Assembly (NCBI GenBank): GCA_946807835.1
Contig: OX327702.1
Coordinates: forward strand, 13,330,001-13,394,000
Source of the DNA: Ailanthus altissimus
Lineage: Eukaryota; Streptophyta; Magnoliopsida; Sapindales; Simaroubaceae
DNA: 64,000 nucleotides
Direction of reading: 5' to 3'
In this document: positions 1 through 10,287 of the stretch, in pieces
Layout: each line of letters begins with the position of its first letter
How positions within the stretch are numbered: the stretch's first letter is position 1
Translations under genes and position numbers: made by a program
Notes under the pieces: model-generated
Database searches by the model: none
Told to the model about the DNA's origin: nothing
Seen by the model: the letters and a program-made list of their open reading frames with translations, nothing else

Positions 1-284
1 TTGGAGAGTTATATATACTTCCTAACTCTGTCTGTATAACACCTTATACCCAGTATACAGGAAGCATCTACAAAATCTTTTATGAAGATGTTCTTACTTA
101 GTTAACTCTTAACTGACTGACTTGCAACATGCCATTGTCTTTATCTTTGACAATGAGAATGTTTTTATATATAGAGAATTAGAAAGATAATTCATGCTCC
201 CACTACCTTTTCTAAACACACATGCTCTCTCTTCATTCTTAATCAAATTAGATTATTTGATTATCTCATCAAAATGAAGAGTTT

Positions 285-480
285 AGCATACTACAATATC
301 CAATATAAATTTGAATTAACTTTAGCATGTTTATTAGTGAAAGGTTTCCTCATAATCGATCTCAGACCGTTGAGGGTAACCTTTTACGTCAATAGGGATT
401 TTAAAGATTCTTACCTACTTTTGGGCCCACACTTCCGTGCGTAAACTCTTTTACAACCAATAAGAACAATTCTTATATAA
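285..480 (-). pseudogene. Copia reverse transcriptase N-terminal fragment
   Basis: On the minus strand positions 391-341 read KGYPQRSEIDYEETF, the conserved opening of Copia RT (family pattern: AKGY.Q.EGIDYEETF). Upstream codons at 470-400 correspond to the KWVYK..G....FKARLV segment but are shifted. Downstream of ETF the frame reaches stops at once. Positions 1-285 probably hold the rest of the RT palm, but I could not place its catalytic motif. A relic only. Confidence 0.7.
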
Positions 481-1299
481 ATTATAACCAAGTTCTAAAC
501 TTGATTTTCATGCTAAAAGTTAATTTTGAATTTTTCTAGCATATTGTCAATTTTCTTAAACGATATCTAATATCGTTTAACTATAAGTCATAACATCATT
601 TTTCTTCAATTAAGAAAAATATTAAAAACACCTTTTAGATATCTAATATACCTAACAGGTAGTCTTCATATCCTTATATGACCTACGGTAAAGTGTGTTA
701 AAGGTATTTAACTCAATTAATCTTTAAGTTCCATTTTTGATTCATAGAACTGATATCTCATGGAACATTTAGGATATCCTTTGAACTGATACTTATACCC
801 CTTTTGGGTCTAAGTATATACTATTGCACAACCCTTATGCAAGTAGAGTAACTCTAAATCTTAACATACTTAAGATTCTCTTTCCTTTTAGTCCATATCT
901 CATATGTAGTAGAAGGAACAATTTACAATGGAACCTTATTCAATAGATGAGTAACAGTTTCTAGGGCATAACCTTTTAGATATCTTAAAAGATCGGTAAA
1001 GCTTAATATCGATCGAACTATATCTAATAAAGTTCGATTTCTCTATACTTCAAAACATATTTATGTTAAAGAGTATCTAGAGAACTATATTGAGCTAGAA
1101 TCTCATTTTCTTTTAAATAATTCGTGAATTTATTGCTTATGTATAAACAGTCTCGATCTAATCAAAGATGTTTAACATACTTCTTCTAGTCGATATTCTT
1201 TGAACACTTCAAATTATCGACCTATATTTTTCTAGAAACACATGTCTGTATCATGACAAATCACGATAAAGATATTGAAGTATTGAAACTTATCAATGG

Positions 1300-1560
1300 C
1301 AGTATGATTCATTAGATCATATACATCGCTATGTATTAGTTCTAATAAACCAGTGGCTTGATGTCTAACACCAATAAAAATTATTTAGTCAACTTCCCTT
1401 GAATACGAGATTCATAAACTAGTTAAGGTTCTATAGTCAGATCAAATATTTGACCATCCTCAACCAGACGGGATAGTCATCTTATGGCTATTTGACCTAA
1501 TTACTCATGCCACAATTCGTTATTATTCAAAGTTTTCGAATTATTATTAGTTCTGTTCAC
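1300..1560 (-). pseudogene. Copia GAG-pre-integrase domain remnant (copy 1)
   Basis: This block aligns by eye with the minus-strand GAG-pre-integrase segment at 16137-16340 (shared stretches around the paired words for a cleavable linker, His-rich zinc module and LPxC-like region). It joins protease to integrase in Copia polyproteins. No open frame longer than a few codons survives. Confidence 0.55.
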
Positions 1561-2649
1561 CTAGACATTTTTATGCATTACTCGTTGTATGTCATATATA
1601 AAGGCCATTTAATTCACTGACATTCAGTTAACAAAATATTATTATTATCATATAAACATAAAGAACTATTCTTATTGTATGTGTGATAACCCTCTCTGTC
1701 TAACAGAGAGCGACATATTTTGCCTTAGTATTCATGGCACAAAATAACAACAATACAACATAAGGCTTTTACTAGAATGGAGAAGTGACTTAAAAGTCTT
1801 AACAACTATTACGTATAGGTAATCTCTTTTTCCTACGTGTAGTTGTACTTCTCATTTTATCGTTTTCCAGTATTCCTTAAATTATACAACATCTTGCAGT
1901 TGTGAGAAGGATGGGCGATATCTCATATCCCTATACTTCTATACATCATTTGCATATGAAATGTCATTTATCGGTAAACAGATGTCTAAGAGTTTTATTC
2001 TTTCTTAGTTAAGGTTCTATGAATAATAACTCTTATTATTAAAACCTTATTAATAATGGAAACACTTTCCATTGCATAACATTCTCTATATTTGTCATAG
2101 ATATATAAAATAAAATTCAGATGAAGCATTATACTATTTGTACATCTCATGTGCATATGCTCCCACTGAAGATCATTAGATAGGTCAGGATATATAATTT
2201 GACTTTCAAATTATTCTTAATCCTTTTCTGATAATCTACCGTCTCTTCTCAAAAGACATTATCAGAAACACCTCTTGTATTATCTATTGATCTTTTATAT
2301 ATCTATGTATTTCTTTTAATCTAGAACAATTCTTAGATTATAAGCAAGTCTTAATAATTTTTGCTACCTTATAGATTATGTGCTTAATCAAGTATATTAA
2401 CGGGTTACTCATAGTCTTCTTATCTCTATAAGTTACTTATCTTATCACTATAAGATAAAATTTTTGAGATGTTTAGCAGAATATTTCTAATCGTTAATAA
2501 ATAACGCTTTAGATCATGGATATAACTTTTATATAATTTTTAATCTAAAGACTCCCTCCCACTACTTTACATAATTCCTTAAATCTCTCAAAAGGAAAAA
2601 TGGCAATTTAATCTTTTAAACTGTACAACGGGAAGTAGACCCCATTGGC

Positions 2650-2962
2650 ATTTTACTCTAGCCGCACACTTTAGCGATCTTGGCCTTTGTAAACCCAAAA
2701 GGTAGACAACTCTTGCCAATTGTATCTCATACAACTCTTATTACTGATCCTAAATATACATTATCCGCACACTTTAGCGATCTAAGATAATTGTATTTCA
2801 GATTAACTTGTCAATCATCAAATATATGTTACCGATACTATCCGCACACTTTAGCGATCTAAGATAGTATTTTCGCATATATTTTGTCTCATCTCATGTT
2901 TTAACCGGCATAGCCCGAATCACCCCGACCAATCCCTCACACTTTAGCGATCTTAGGAGTGA
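2650..2962 (-). repeat. Array of four conserved-loop hairpins in the Copia leader (copy 1)
   Basis: The 19-mer CCGCACACTTTAGCGATCT occurs at 2662-2680, 2765-2783 and 2842-2860, and a variant at 2934-2953. Each sits in an inverted repeat. The clearest is 2835-2842 (ATACTATC) pairing with 2863-2870 (GATAGTAT). The next is 2757-2765 (TACATTATC) pairing with 2786-2795 (GATAATTGTA, one bulge). The loop is CGCACACTTTAGCGATCTAA in both. The first hairpin has an outer stem TTTAC/GTAAA with an internal loop; the fourth is weak. In element sense these lie 800-1100 nt after the primer-binding site, before gag. Stem sequences differ while pairing is kept, which suggests a selected RNA structure. Confidence 0.75.
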
Positions 2963-3342
2963 CCGAAATGACCCGTCTAATACCGTATTGACAAGGCGGA
3001 TCATTGTATAATATTATCTCATAATATAATACTTATTCAATCTGATTAAGAGAGATTTAATTTTTAATTATTATTTTATTAATAAATTAATAATAATAAT
3101 AATAACAACTTTTCGCATCTCATACGAATCTAATTCATAATTAGAAAATTTATTTACGTAAGCACAACAAACCCTCATCAATAGGGCTCCCATTGTGTTT
3201 AACAACGTAAACAAATTATTTGTAATTTTAATACAATAATATAACACTTATAATTGTATTAAATATTCTATTTGCAAAAATTACAAATACAAGTATTATG
3301 TTTGGAATGATTAGCATTAGGTTCTAACATTATACAATATTC

Positions 3343-3530
3343 TGAAAAAAAAAATTTTTTTTTTTACTTTTTTTTTTTTTTTTTGCTGAGCGCCGGGGCG
3401 CTGGGACCTGAGCGCCGCGGCGTTCCAGTCAGAATCTCAGTGCTGCAGCGCCCAGATTTAGGCGCCGCGGCGCTGGACGCGGTAACAGTATTCCGACCCT
3501 TCGGACACTGTTTTTTTTTTTTTTGCCCCC
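3343..3530 (-). repeat. GC-rich palindromic island bounded by homopolymers (Copia leader)
   Basis: A sharply GC-rich block in very AT-rich surroundings. It holds the near-palindromes AGCGCCGGGGCGCT (3389-3402), AGCGCCGCGGCG (3411-3422), GCTGCAGCGC (3442-3451) and GGCGCCGCGGCGCT (3461-3474). It is bounded by A/T runs at 3343-3384 and a T run at about 3511-3524. The homologous place in copy 2 (18440-18665) is the same block with many CG dinucleotides changed to TG or CA. Confidence 0.8.
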
Positions 3531-3746
3531 AATGTTTACTATTTTCTCATGGGCATCACTTCCAAACATCATCATACTTCAATTCTAAACACTAACATAT
3601 TCAAGAATACAACAATATGTTCATCATCATGCTTAAAATCAAACATCACCATGTTCAAATTTAAACATCATCAAGTTGTTTAAATATACAACATCATCAT
3701 GTTAACATATTCAACAACAAGAATAATCACATACTCAATTTAACAT

Positions 3747-3758
3747 GCTCTGATACTA
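3747..3758 (-). other. Primer-binding site, initiator tRNA-Met (Copia copy 1)
   Basis: The plus strand reads GCTCTGATACTA, the complement of the usual TGGTATCAGAGC with one change. It lies two bases from the LTR start TGTTGGG at 3761, as expected for a minus-strand Copia element primed by initiator tRNA-Met. Confidence 0.9.
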
Positions 3759-3760
3759 TT

Positions 3761-6242
3761 TGTTGGGTGTTTATCATAGAGTGTGTGATTATACGAGTGT
3801 GTGCGTAATTTCAAAAATTACTATATGCGCAGCGGAAGCATGTTACAAAATACACCCATTTTAACAAATTCAACATATATCACATATATGCATAAGTATA
3901 ACAATTATACAATTATGAACATGATGAACAACATATATCATATATATGAACAAGTATAACAATTATACAAATATAAACATGATGAACAATATTGTATTAT
4001 AACACATAATGTAAAATACTCACCTAATGAAGGTAGCTATACAAATTCTTCAAGTTCTTCAATAATCCATGTGAAGAGCTCACCTTGAAGTATATGTTGA
4101 ACAATTCTAGTCCATAACTTTTGGTGGGATTAAGGAGCTAGAATGGTAGCTTAGTGTTTAAAATTTTCAGCACTTGTATTCAAACTCTTTTGAATACAAT
4201 TTTTGTTTCTTAAATGGAGATGGTAAATATTTTCTATACAACTCTTGTATTAATTAAAAATCTTTAACATACAACTCTTATATATTAATCTTAGAAATAA
4301 TTTCTACATGATAATTATTTTGAACAACTCTTTGCAAAATAATTATCTTTTTCTCCATTTACATATCATTCATTTTGGCCATCCATTAAAGAAGGAGATG
4401 AAGAGAAGTTTGTTTATTTTTCAACACTTGAAAGAATAAAACTCAAAGAACTCTCTCTTACCTCTCTTCCTTGCCATTTCCAAATTCTTCTCCCAAAATT
4501 GAATGAATCAATGAATTCAATTGTTTTGCCAAAATTCATTTTGTTTTTTCAACACTTTGATTAAACAAAATAAACAAAATGAAGTGCTCCACCAATTTTA
4601 TTGTTGGTCTCCCATTTAGAATTAATTAAACCAAGCACTAGAATAATGGCCACCAAAATTAATCTTTACCTAACAATTATAATTACTTTAATTATAATGG
4701 GTAATTAAATGGCCAACATCTAGGCCACTCATTGTATTAAAATACAATGCCATGATCTATATATATTATAATATTATCTAATAATATAATAATAATATAT
4801 GATTTAATTATTCAAAACAATTTTGAATAATTACTTTTTACCTTACTAATTTTTACTACCATGGTTAAATGGTAAAAAGGTAAAATCAAATCATGGAACA
4901 AATTTTGTCATTTGTCAATATTCTATTAATTAACAACCCTTGTTAATTAATTAAGTGATGTACTTAACAATTAAGTCTTGACAAATGTATAATCCGAGGG
5001 ATCCCTAAACAATCGTTCTCTTTTGCTGAAATTTATTGGATCGAACTATTCAATCCAATCCGCTACCCCAGTGCACAACGAGTATACTTCATATTGTGAG
5101 ACTCTCTAGGTCCACACCTAATTCGTCATATAGAGCTCCTCCATACGTCCGTAAACAATGTCCCACACACACGTTACGGATATTACAAATTAGCATGTTA
5201 GACCATACAAGTTGAGGTTATTACATATTCGTATAATCCTTCCATCATTTATATCCTTGAAGAGCAGAGATATAGATCATCACCGTCAAATCTCTATTTG
5301 CTCAACCACGAACTTATATCCAGATTTATATTTCATAAAATAATATCCACAAACACTTTTGTGATATTGTTTATTCCTCCGGAATATCTTTTCCGAGGTT
5401 TATGCTTGTGGCCACAAGACTTTCTGAAATACAATCTCAAAGCATTAGGATATACAACCCACTCATATGAGCTGATGGATCCCATATCTACGCACACCGA
5501 ACTCCATGAGCATCGGACCATACCCAGCGACACCCAGCGGTCAGACCATGAAAGGTTTCTGACATGTGTGGAACCAAAGCATGGTGGATCACTCACAAGC
5601 CCACCGTGGCGCTCAGGTCAAAAGACCACAAATACTACTCAACTCGGAAGACCTTCCATTGACGGCTTTATGAGATGTCTATTGGATGTCTTCGTGAGTC
5701 TGTTCAATATCCAGTCCTTACTGAATACCTGTATTTCTATACGAGCTTCCTACTAAGCTCATGGTTTGCTAAGACTAACTATCTGGACCATCCAGATATA
5801 GACATACACTAATCTATATTAATAGGTTTCACCGATAGACCCGCATCGATGAAATTAGATCAGGAACATTATGTTTGAGAACATACTTGCATAATGACAT
5901 TTCTTAGCACCATCTGCAACTCATTACAGCTATATCATTACTAATATATTCTCAGGTCATTGTCCCATTTCAGACAAGGCTCTAACTCATTAGATTTTGC
6001 TAACTCTTAGTACCACTAACTCTTAGTGTTTATAACTATTAGCGTTGCTAACTCTTAGCCCTGGTCTAAACTCTTTTAGACCAAATCTGAACTCCTTCAG
6101 ATCATACAATGTCTAAAACGTTACAAGCATCTTACCATTTAATAAAATAATATTAACGATTTTATTAGAAATAATAATTGTATAAATATAATCACTATAT
6201 ATTTATACATTATGGGATGGCACGTAAGCACAAATCCCAACA
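3761..6242 (-). mobile_element. 5' LTR of Copia copy 1 (about 2.48 kb)
   Basis: Starts TGTTGGGTGTTTATC next to the PBS and ends CACAAATCCCAACA, so it has TG...CA ends with a 7-bp terminal inverted repeat. The element reads on the minus strand. Internal landmarks shared with all other LTRs of the family are a repeated TAACTCTTAG motif near 5990-6060 and a conserved, less AT-rich block at about 5440-5700. The 152-codon plus-strand frame at 5298-5756 is antisense to the LTR and not supported as a gene. The flank on the right (6243 on) is Athila sequence, so this Copia element landed in an Athila element. Confidence 0.88.
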
Positions 6243-7171
6243 GAAACCATATAAACTTTAGTTCAAAATCTAACCAACAAGTCAACAACCATTTGAAATA
6301 AGAACAACAAGCACTCAAGTCTTATATTGCACCTCAATATAATGCACGACTAACTAGGAGTTCTTTAGATGATACATTGCAAGAATTTATAACGGTTTAA
6401 AGTAAGACTAATCAAAAGTTTGAAATAGTTCTTGCATAGGTGGTAGACGAACAAAGAAATCAAGAGTCAAATCACTAAGCTGACCAGTGCCTTAACTGTA
6501 CAAGAGCGAGGTAAGTTTCCATCTCATCCTCAATGCAATCCAAAAGGGAAAAACTTGGCATAAGCCTCTATTCTTACCTATAAAATCTCAAAAAGGTAAA
6601 TATTGTCACTACTCAAAGTGGTAAGATTTTGAGTGAGCCTACTTCTCTAACCAACACAACCACGAGTAGTAAAGATGCCTCCAAGAAAAAAACCATGGTT
6701 GAAAAATAGCCTGAAAAGAAATTTTCAATCCCGGTGCCTTTTCCCCAAGATCTTTGACCTGTTGGAAAAAATTCAGAATCAAGGTGGGATCTTAGAACAT
6801 TTAAAACAAGTTAAGACTAATCTTTCCTTGTTACATGTGATTAAGCAAGTTCTAGCTTATGTAAAAGTTATTAAGGAACTATGCAGTATTAAAAGAAAAC
6901 ACCATGTCAATAAGATTGCATTCTAGCAAAGTAGTAAGTACAATAATTGAACAAGAGATACAACCCAAGTATAAAATTCCAGGATGTCCTATAATTTCCT
7001 GTCAAATTAGGATACAAGAGTTTGGTCAAGCACTATTGGACTTAGGAGTAAGTGTAAACTTATGCCTTATTCTATTTACTTGCAATTAAGACTTGGTGAG
7101 ATTAAACATACATCTGTAGTCTTGTAATTAGCCGATTGATCAATCACGAAATCATGGAGAATAGTAGAAGA
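6243..7171 (+). pseudogene. Athila-like gag C-terminus and protease fragment
   Basis: Plus-strand relic collinear with 58340-59290 of the fuller Athila copy. Positions 6675-6926 encode the Gln/Lys-rich segment before protease (FPKIFDLLEKIQNQGG...). Positions 7021-7060 encode LLDLGVSVNLC, matching the aspartic protease active-site region (family: DLGASVSLMPYS). The zinc-knuckle part is missing because the Copia LTR interrupts on the left. At about 7172 the protease reading is fused directly to the middle of an LTR, so RT, RNase H and integrase are deleted. Confidence 0.8.
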
Positions 7172-7998
7172 CATTTTTCATTTTTTACAATTTTCTCAAA
7201 TACCTTTTATTTTAATATTCATAAGAATGAATTGTAAGTTGGGCTAGAGTTCTTGGCAAGACTAGGGATAAAATTTTAAATGTAATAAATATACTTTTAG
7301 ACTTTGATTCTTTATCACAAGCTATAATATTTGTAATTTTATTTGTGTCTAAACTCTTATCTATTACTTTTCTATAATCTAAAAACTATAATTCTCATTT
7401 CTCATATATTTTCAATCATGCTTTCTTTATGTGATTCTTGTTGAATTATAATTGTTACTTGTTACATCATTTTACAAGTTGATCTTTTACTGTAATATTG
7501 TCAATTGGTATATTATAAATCTTAGATAACTTATAAAGAAGAAAATTGTTTGATATTAAAGTTGATCTTTTATTTCAATATTGTCAAAATGATATATTGT
7601 CAATCTTTAATAACTTATATAGATGAACATGGTTAATGATATTGTATGCAAAGAGTTTATTCATACCAAATACATTTTTTATCAAATGGCTATAATATAA
7701 ATATCGTTTGATTTATTGTTTGGGATGTGAAACTTTCAATTGAGTTATAAGTATTGAATCAAAGTCTAGAATAGATTTATGAAGTACAATAGTCTTGAAG
7801 CCTTGTTCACTTCACCATAAATTTTACCCTTCAATCATATACTATTGTATCTTCTTTATATTAATCAGACACTTAATTTTCTCCTTTATTACTGTTTTCC
7901 TATATTTTTCTCACTGATCTATTTTGTTGAAAGCTTCTTCGTGTGATCAACAACTCAATATATATTGCAATAACCGCATTATATTTTGAGCATAAACA
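7172..7998 (+). mobile_element. Athila LTR, 3' part only
   Basis: Homologous to the right-hand half of the LTRs at 55062-56631 (plus) and 42753-44307 (minus). The true LTR terminus ...GAGCATAAACA is kept at 7998, followed by the same AAATT spacer seen at 56632-56636. The left half is absent: the break point abuts protease sequence. Confidence 0.85.
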
Positions 7999-8003
7999 AA
8001 ATT

Positions 8004-8078
8004 TGGTGCCATTGCCTGGGATCGAACCTGAGTTACCCGCGTGACAGGCGAGAACATTCACCACTATACTACAATGAC
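8004..8078 (-). tRNA. Full-length tRNA-Asp(GTC) copy, CCA included, fused to an LTR
   Basis: The minus strand reads as a complete 75-nt tRNA-Asp. The 7-bp acceptor stem is GTCATTG/CAATGGC, the D arm contains TAGTATAGTGG, and the anticodon arm is CTCGC-CTGTCAC-GCGGG with anticodon GTC. The T arm has TTCGATC as its loop and one A-A mismatch in its stem; the discriminator A is followed by CCA. The CCA sits exactly where an Athila primer-binding site begins (TGG after the AAATT spacer). A normal PBS covers only the last 18 or so tRNA bases, as at 56637. Plant nuclear tRNA genes do not encode CCA, so I infer a DNA copy of a mature primer tRNA made during reverse transcription, not a tRNA gene. Box A- and B-like words remain, so transcription cannot be excluded. 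Confidence 0.85.
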
Positions 8079-8101
8079 AAGAGCTAGAAGTTTTCTTTCT
8101 A

Positions 8102-8594
8102 TCCTAGTAACAGCAATAAATTTTGTTTATACTCAAAATATAATACGATAATTGCAGTATAGATTGAGGTGTCAATCCCACAAATCGGCTTTCGGTAAAA
8201 TAGATTAGCAAAATAAAAATAGTAAAACAATAACAAATTAGAAAATTGAGTGTGAGATTGAATAGAGAAGATAAAATTATATATAACTTAAGGAAGAAAT
8301 TTCTAGTGATGTGAGTAAGGCTTCGAGAATCACTAGTATGATTCATAAATCTATTCTATACTTTGATTCAATATTTATACTCAATTGAAAGTTTTACATC
8401 CCAAACAATCAATCAGAATATATATATATATTATAGACATTTGATAATAAATGTATTTGGTATGAATAAACACTTTTCATACAATATCATAAACTATGTT
8501 TATCTATACAAGTTATTTAAGATTGACAATATAACATTTTGATAATATCGCAGTTAACGATCAACTTGAATATCAAATAATTTTTGTTTGAAAA
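8102..8594 (-). mobile_element. Athila PBS remnant and truncated LTR (minus strand)
   Basis: The LTR end TGTTTATACTC starts at 8124 and homology with the other Athila LTRs runs to about 8594, where it is fused to gag sequence. To its left, 8102-8122 is a decayed primer-binding site: on the minus strand AAATTTATTGCTGTTACTAGG compares with AAATTTGGCGCCGTTGCCGGG, the changes being mostly G to A and C to T. With 7172-7998 this gives two LTR ends facing each other. Confidence 0.75.
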
Positions 8595-9800
8595 GAACTC
8601 CTAGTGAGGCATTATATTGAGGTTCAACATAAGACTTTGGGTGTTTGTTTTTCTTGTTTTCAATGGTTGTTGGCTTGTTGGTAAGACTTTCAACTAAAGT
8701 TTGGGTTGTTTCTCCAACCAGGATTATAAGTTTCAGGGTAGGGTGAACAAGGCTTTTTGTACATCCCTAGGGTATTACATTGTTCATCATATATCCCTCT
8801 CATCTCAGTATAAGTAGGGCAATCCTGAGCTAAGTGTTTCACCCCTCCACAAATAAAACAGACATCATGTGATGTAACCCTAGCAATTGTGTGGGTGACT
8901 CTTGTATCTTTGATTTTCAAAGCCTCTAATTCCCTAATAAACACCTCTAATTGGGCTTTAAGGTTATCCTATTCCTTAAATAAAAAATGCCACTAGGTCG
9001 TAACCTATTTATACTTTTACTAGTGCTAGGTCCAGGCTATGTATGGCATTTTTTTAGCTAAGTCATTAAAGAATTCTATGGTTTCCTCAAGATCTTTGTG
9101 AAGGAACTCCCCAGCACATATCATCTTAACAAATTAGCGCTCTTTAATTATAATTCCCTCATAGAAATAGCTAACTAAGCACCAAATTTTATACCCACGG
9201 TGAGGGCACAAATTTAACAGCTCTTTAAACCTTTTTCTAGGCTTGATACAAGGTTTCACTCTCTTTTTAGGAGAAAGAATAAAATTTTCTGTTCAGCCCG
9301 TTAGTTTTGTGGTGTAGGAAGTATTTATTGAAAAATACTTGCGCCATTTCTGCCCAAGTTCCTATAGACATTGGCCTCAAAGAGTATAGCCAACTCTTTG
9401 CTTTGTCTTTTAAAGAAATGGAAGAATTTTAACCTTACAATATCTATGGCCTCGGGTTGGCTATGGAAGGTTGCCATTACTTCTTTAAATTCTCTAAGAT
9501 GTACATAAGAATTTTCACTATCTAAACTATGAAAAGTGGGTGGAAGTTGTATCATTCCAGGTTTAAAATCTAAATTTGGTATGTTAGATGAAAATAAAAT
9601 GCATTATGGTATAGCTATACGAGTAGGATGCAAGTAATCTTTTAGAGTTCTAATGGGGTTATCCTCGTTTTGGCTCAATGTGTTAGAATTACAAGATGAA
9701 CTAGATGGTTAAGTCTCTTCTATTATAAATTATGGTGGTAGTTCTAGTTCTACTTCCTCCACAAATCTTCCTCGTTTATCTTTAAGTCGATTGCACACAT
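8595..9800 (-). pseudogene. Athila gag relic (minus strand)
   Basis: Gag of a minus-strand Athila element in broken frames. Positions 8944-8690 keep a zinc knuckle CFICGGVKHLAQDC (CX2CX4HX4C) and the conserved tail YNPGWRNNPNFS. Positions 9555-9325 keep the N-terminal capsid part (MIQLPPTFHSLDSENSY, then LREFKEVMATF). Several frameshifts separate the pieces (9000-9320). The matching plus-strand copy is at 57281-58400. At its C-terminal side gag is joined to the LTR fragment at 8594, so pol has been deleted. Confidence 0.85.
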
Positions 9801-9839
9801 CCTAAGAATATTTTTTATCTTTTAATTTTTGTTTTCAAA

Positions 9840-10287
9840 GAAAATTCTCAAGGAAATATTAATAAGTGAATAAAAGAAAATAAGATAAGCTAGGTGGTAA
9901 AACCAACCATGAAATATAAAATAAATACAAAAAGAAAGTAAAATAAGTTAGGTGATAAATCCAACAATGAAAAATAAAATAAAATACAAGAACAGAACAA
10001 AAGAAAATAAACTAAGTTAGGTGGTAAGATCATGAAGAATAAAATAAAATACAAGAAGATAACAAAATAAGTTAAGTGGTAAGACCAACCATTAAAAATT
10101 AAGTCAAATATAAGAAGCCAACAAACTAAGTTAGGTGGTAAAACCAACCATGAAAAATTACAACCAAATAAGAAATTCAAGAAGTAAAATTTTACAAAGA
10201 AAAGTAAGTGTACAGAGTTACCGTTTTAGTATTCATAGACACAACATAATTTTGCTAGTGTGCCTCCCTTGCAACAATGCCAAATTT
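9840..10287 (-). repeat. Athila leader: repeated GGTGGT...ACCAACC mini-hairpins and PBS
   Basis: Five copies of a motif resembling TAGGTGGTAAAACCAACCAT lie at about 9891, 9948, 10017, 10072 and 10131. Each can fold as a 6-bp stem with a single bulge and a 3-nt loop. They are spaced roughly 55-69 bases apart in A-rich sequence. A decayed primer-binding site (minus strand TGGCATTGTTGCAAGGGAGG) follows at about 10263-10282, then the LTR at 10288. A 96-codon minus-strand frame (10180-9890) crosses the whole array without a stop but opens with TTG. Confidence 0.7.

Larger units (their letters stand above)
1..3746 (-). mobile_element. Ty1/Copia element copy 1, internal region (degenerate)
   Basis: Degenerate internal part of a Copia retrotransposon on the minus strand; its 3' end lies outside the window to the left. 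Reading the minus strand from the primer-binding site at 3747-3758 leftward, I see a long non-coding leader, then gag/protease remnants (about 1560-2640), a GAG-pre-integrase block (about 1300-1560) and the start of reverse transcriptase (about 340-470). It lines up segment by segment with the better preserved copy at 15071-18893. Stops and frameshifts occur every few tens of codons, so no protein can be made. Confidence 0.85.

Noticed and set aside
2662..2953. CRISPR-like spaced repeat (19-mer at 70-100 base spacing)
   Set aside because: Plant nuclear context, motif embedded in inverted repeats within a retrotransposon leader, irregular spacing; hairpins explain it better.
3383..3595. 70-codon frame across the GC-rich island
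   Set aside because: Created by stop-poor GC-rich palindromes; no homology and opposite to the element's sense.
5298..5756. 152-codon plus-strand frame inside the Copia LTR
   Set aside because: It is antisense to the element, matches no family, and the homologous blocks in other LTRs (20640-20830, 26900-27110, 34100-34330) are interrupted by stops. LTR sequence conservation explains it.
8004..8078. Ordinary nuclear tRNA-Asp gene
   Set aside because: CCA is encoded and coincides with the LTR's primer-binding position; nuclear plant tRNA genes lack CCA. No downstream T-run terminator was seen on the minus strand (positions below 8004 are LTR).
9890..10180. Hydrophobic protein of 96 codons
   Set aside because: Not called as a gene: opens with TTG after a stop, and consists of the repeat array. 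Kept only as an observation because the plus-strand copy shows the same end.
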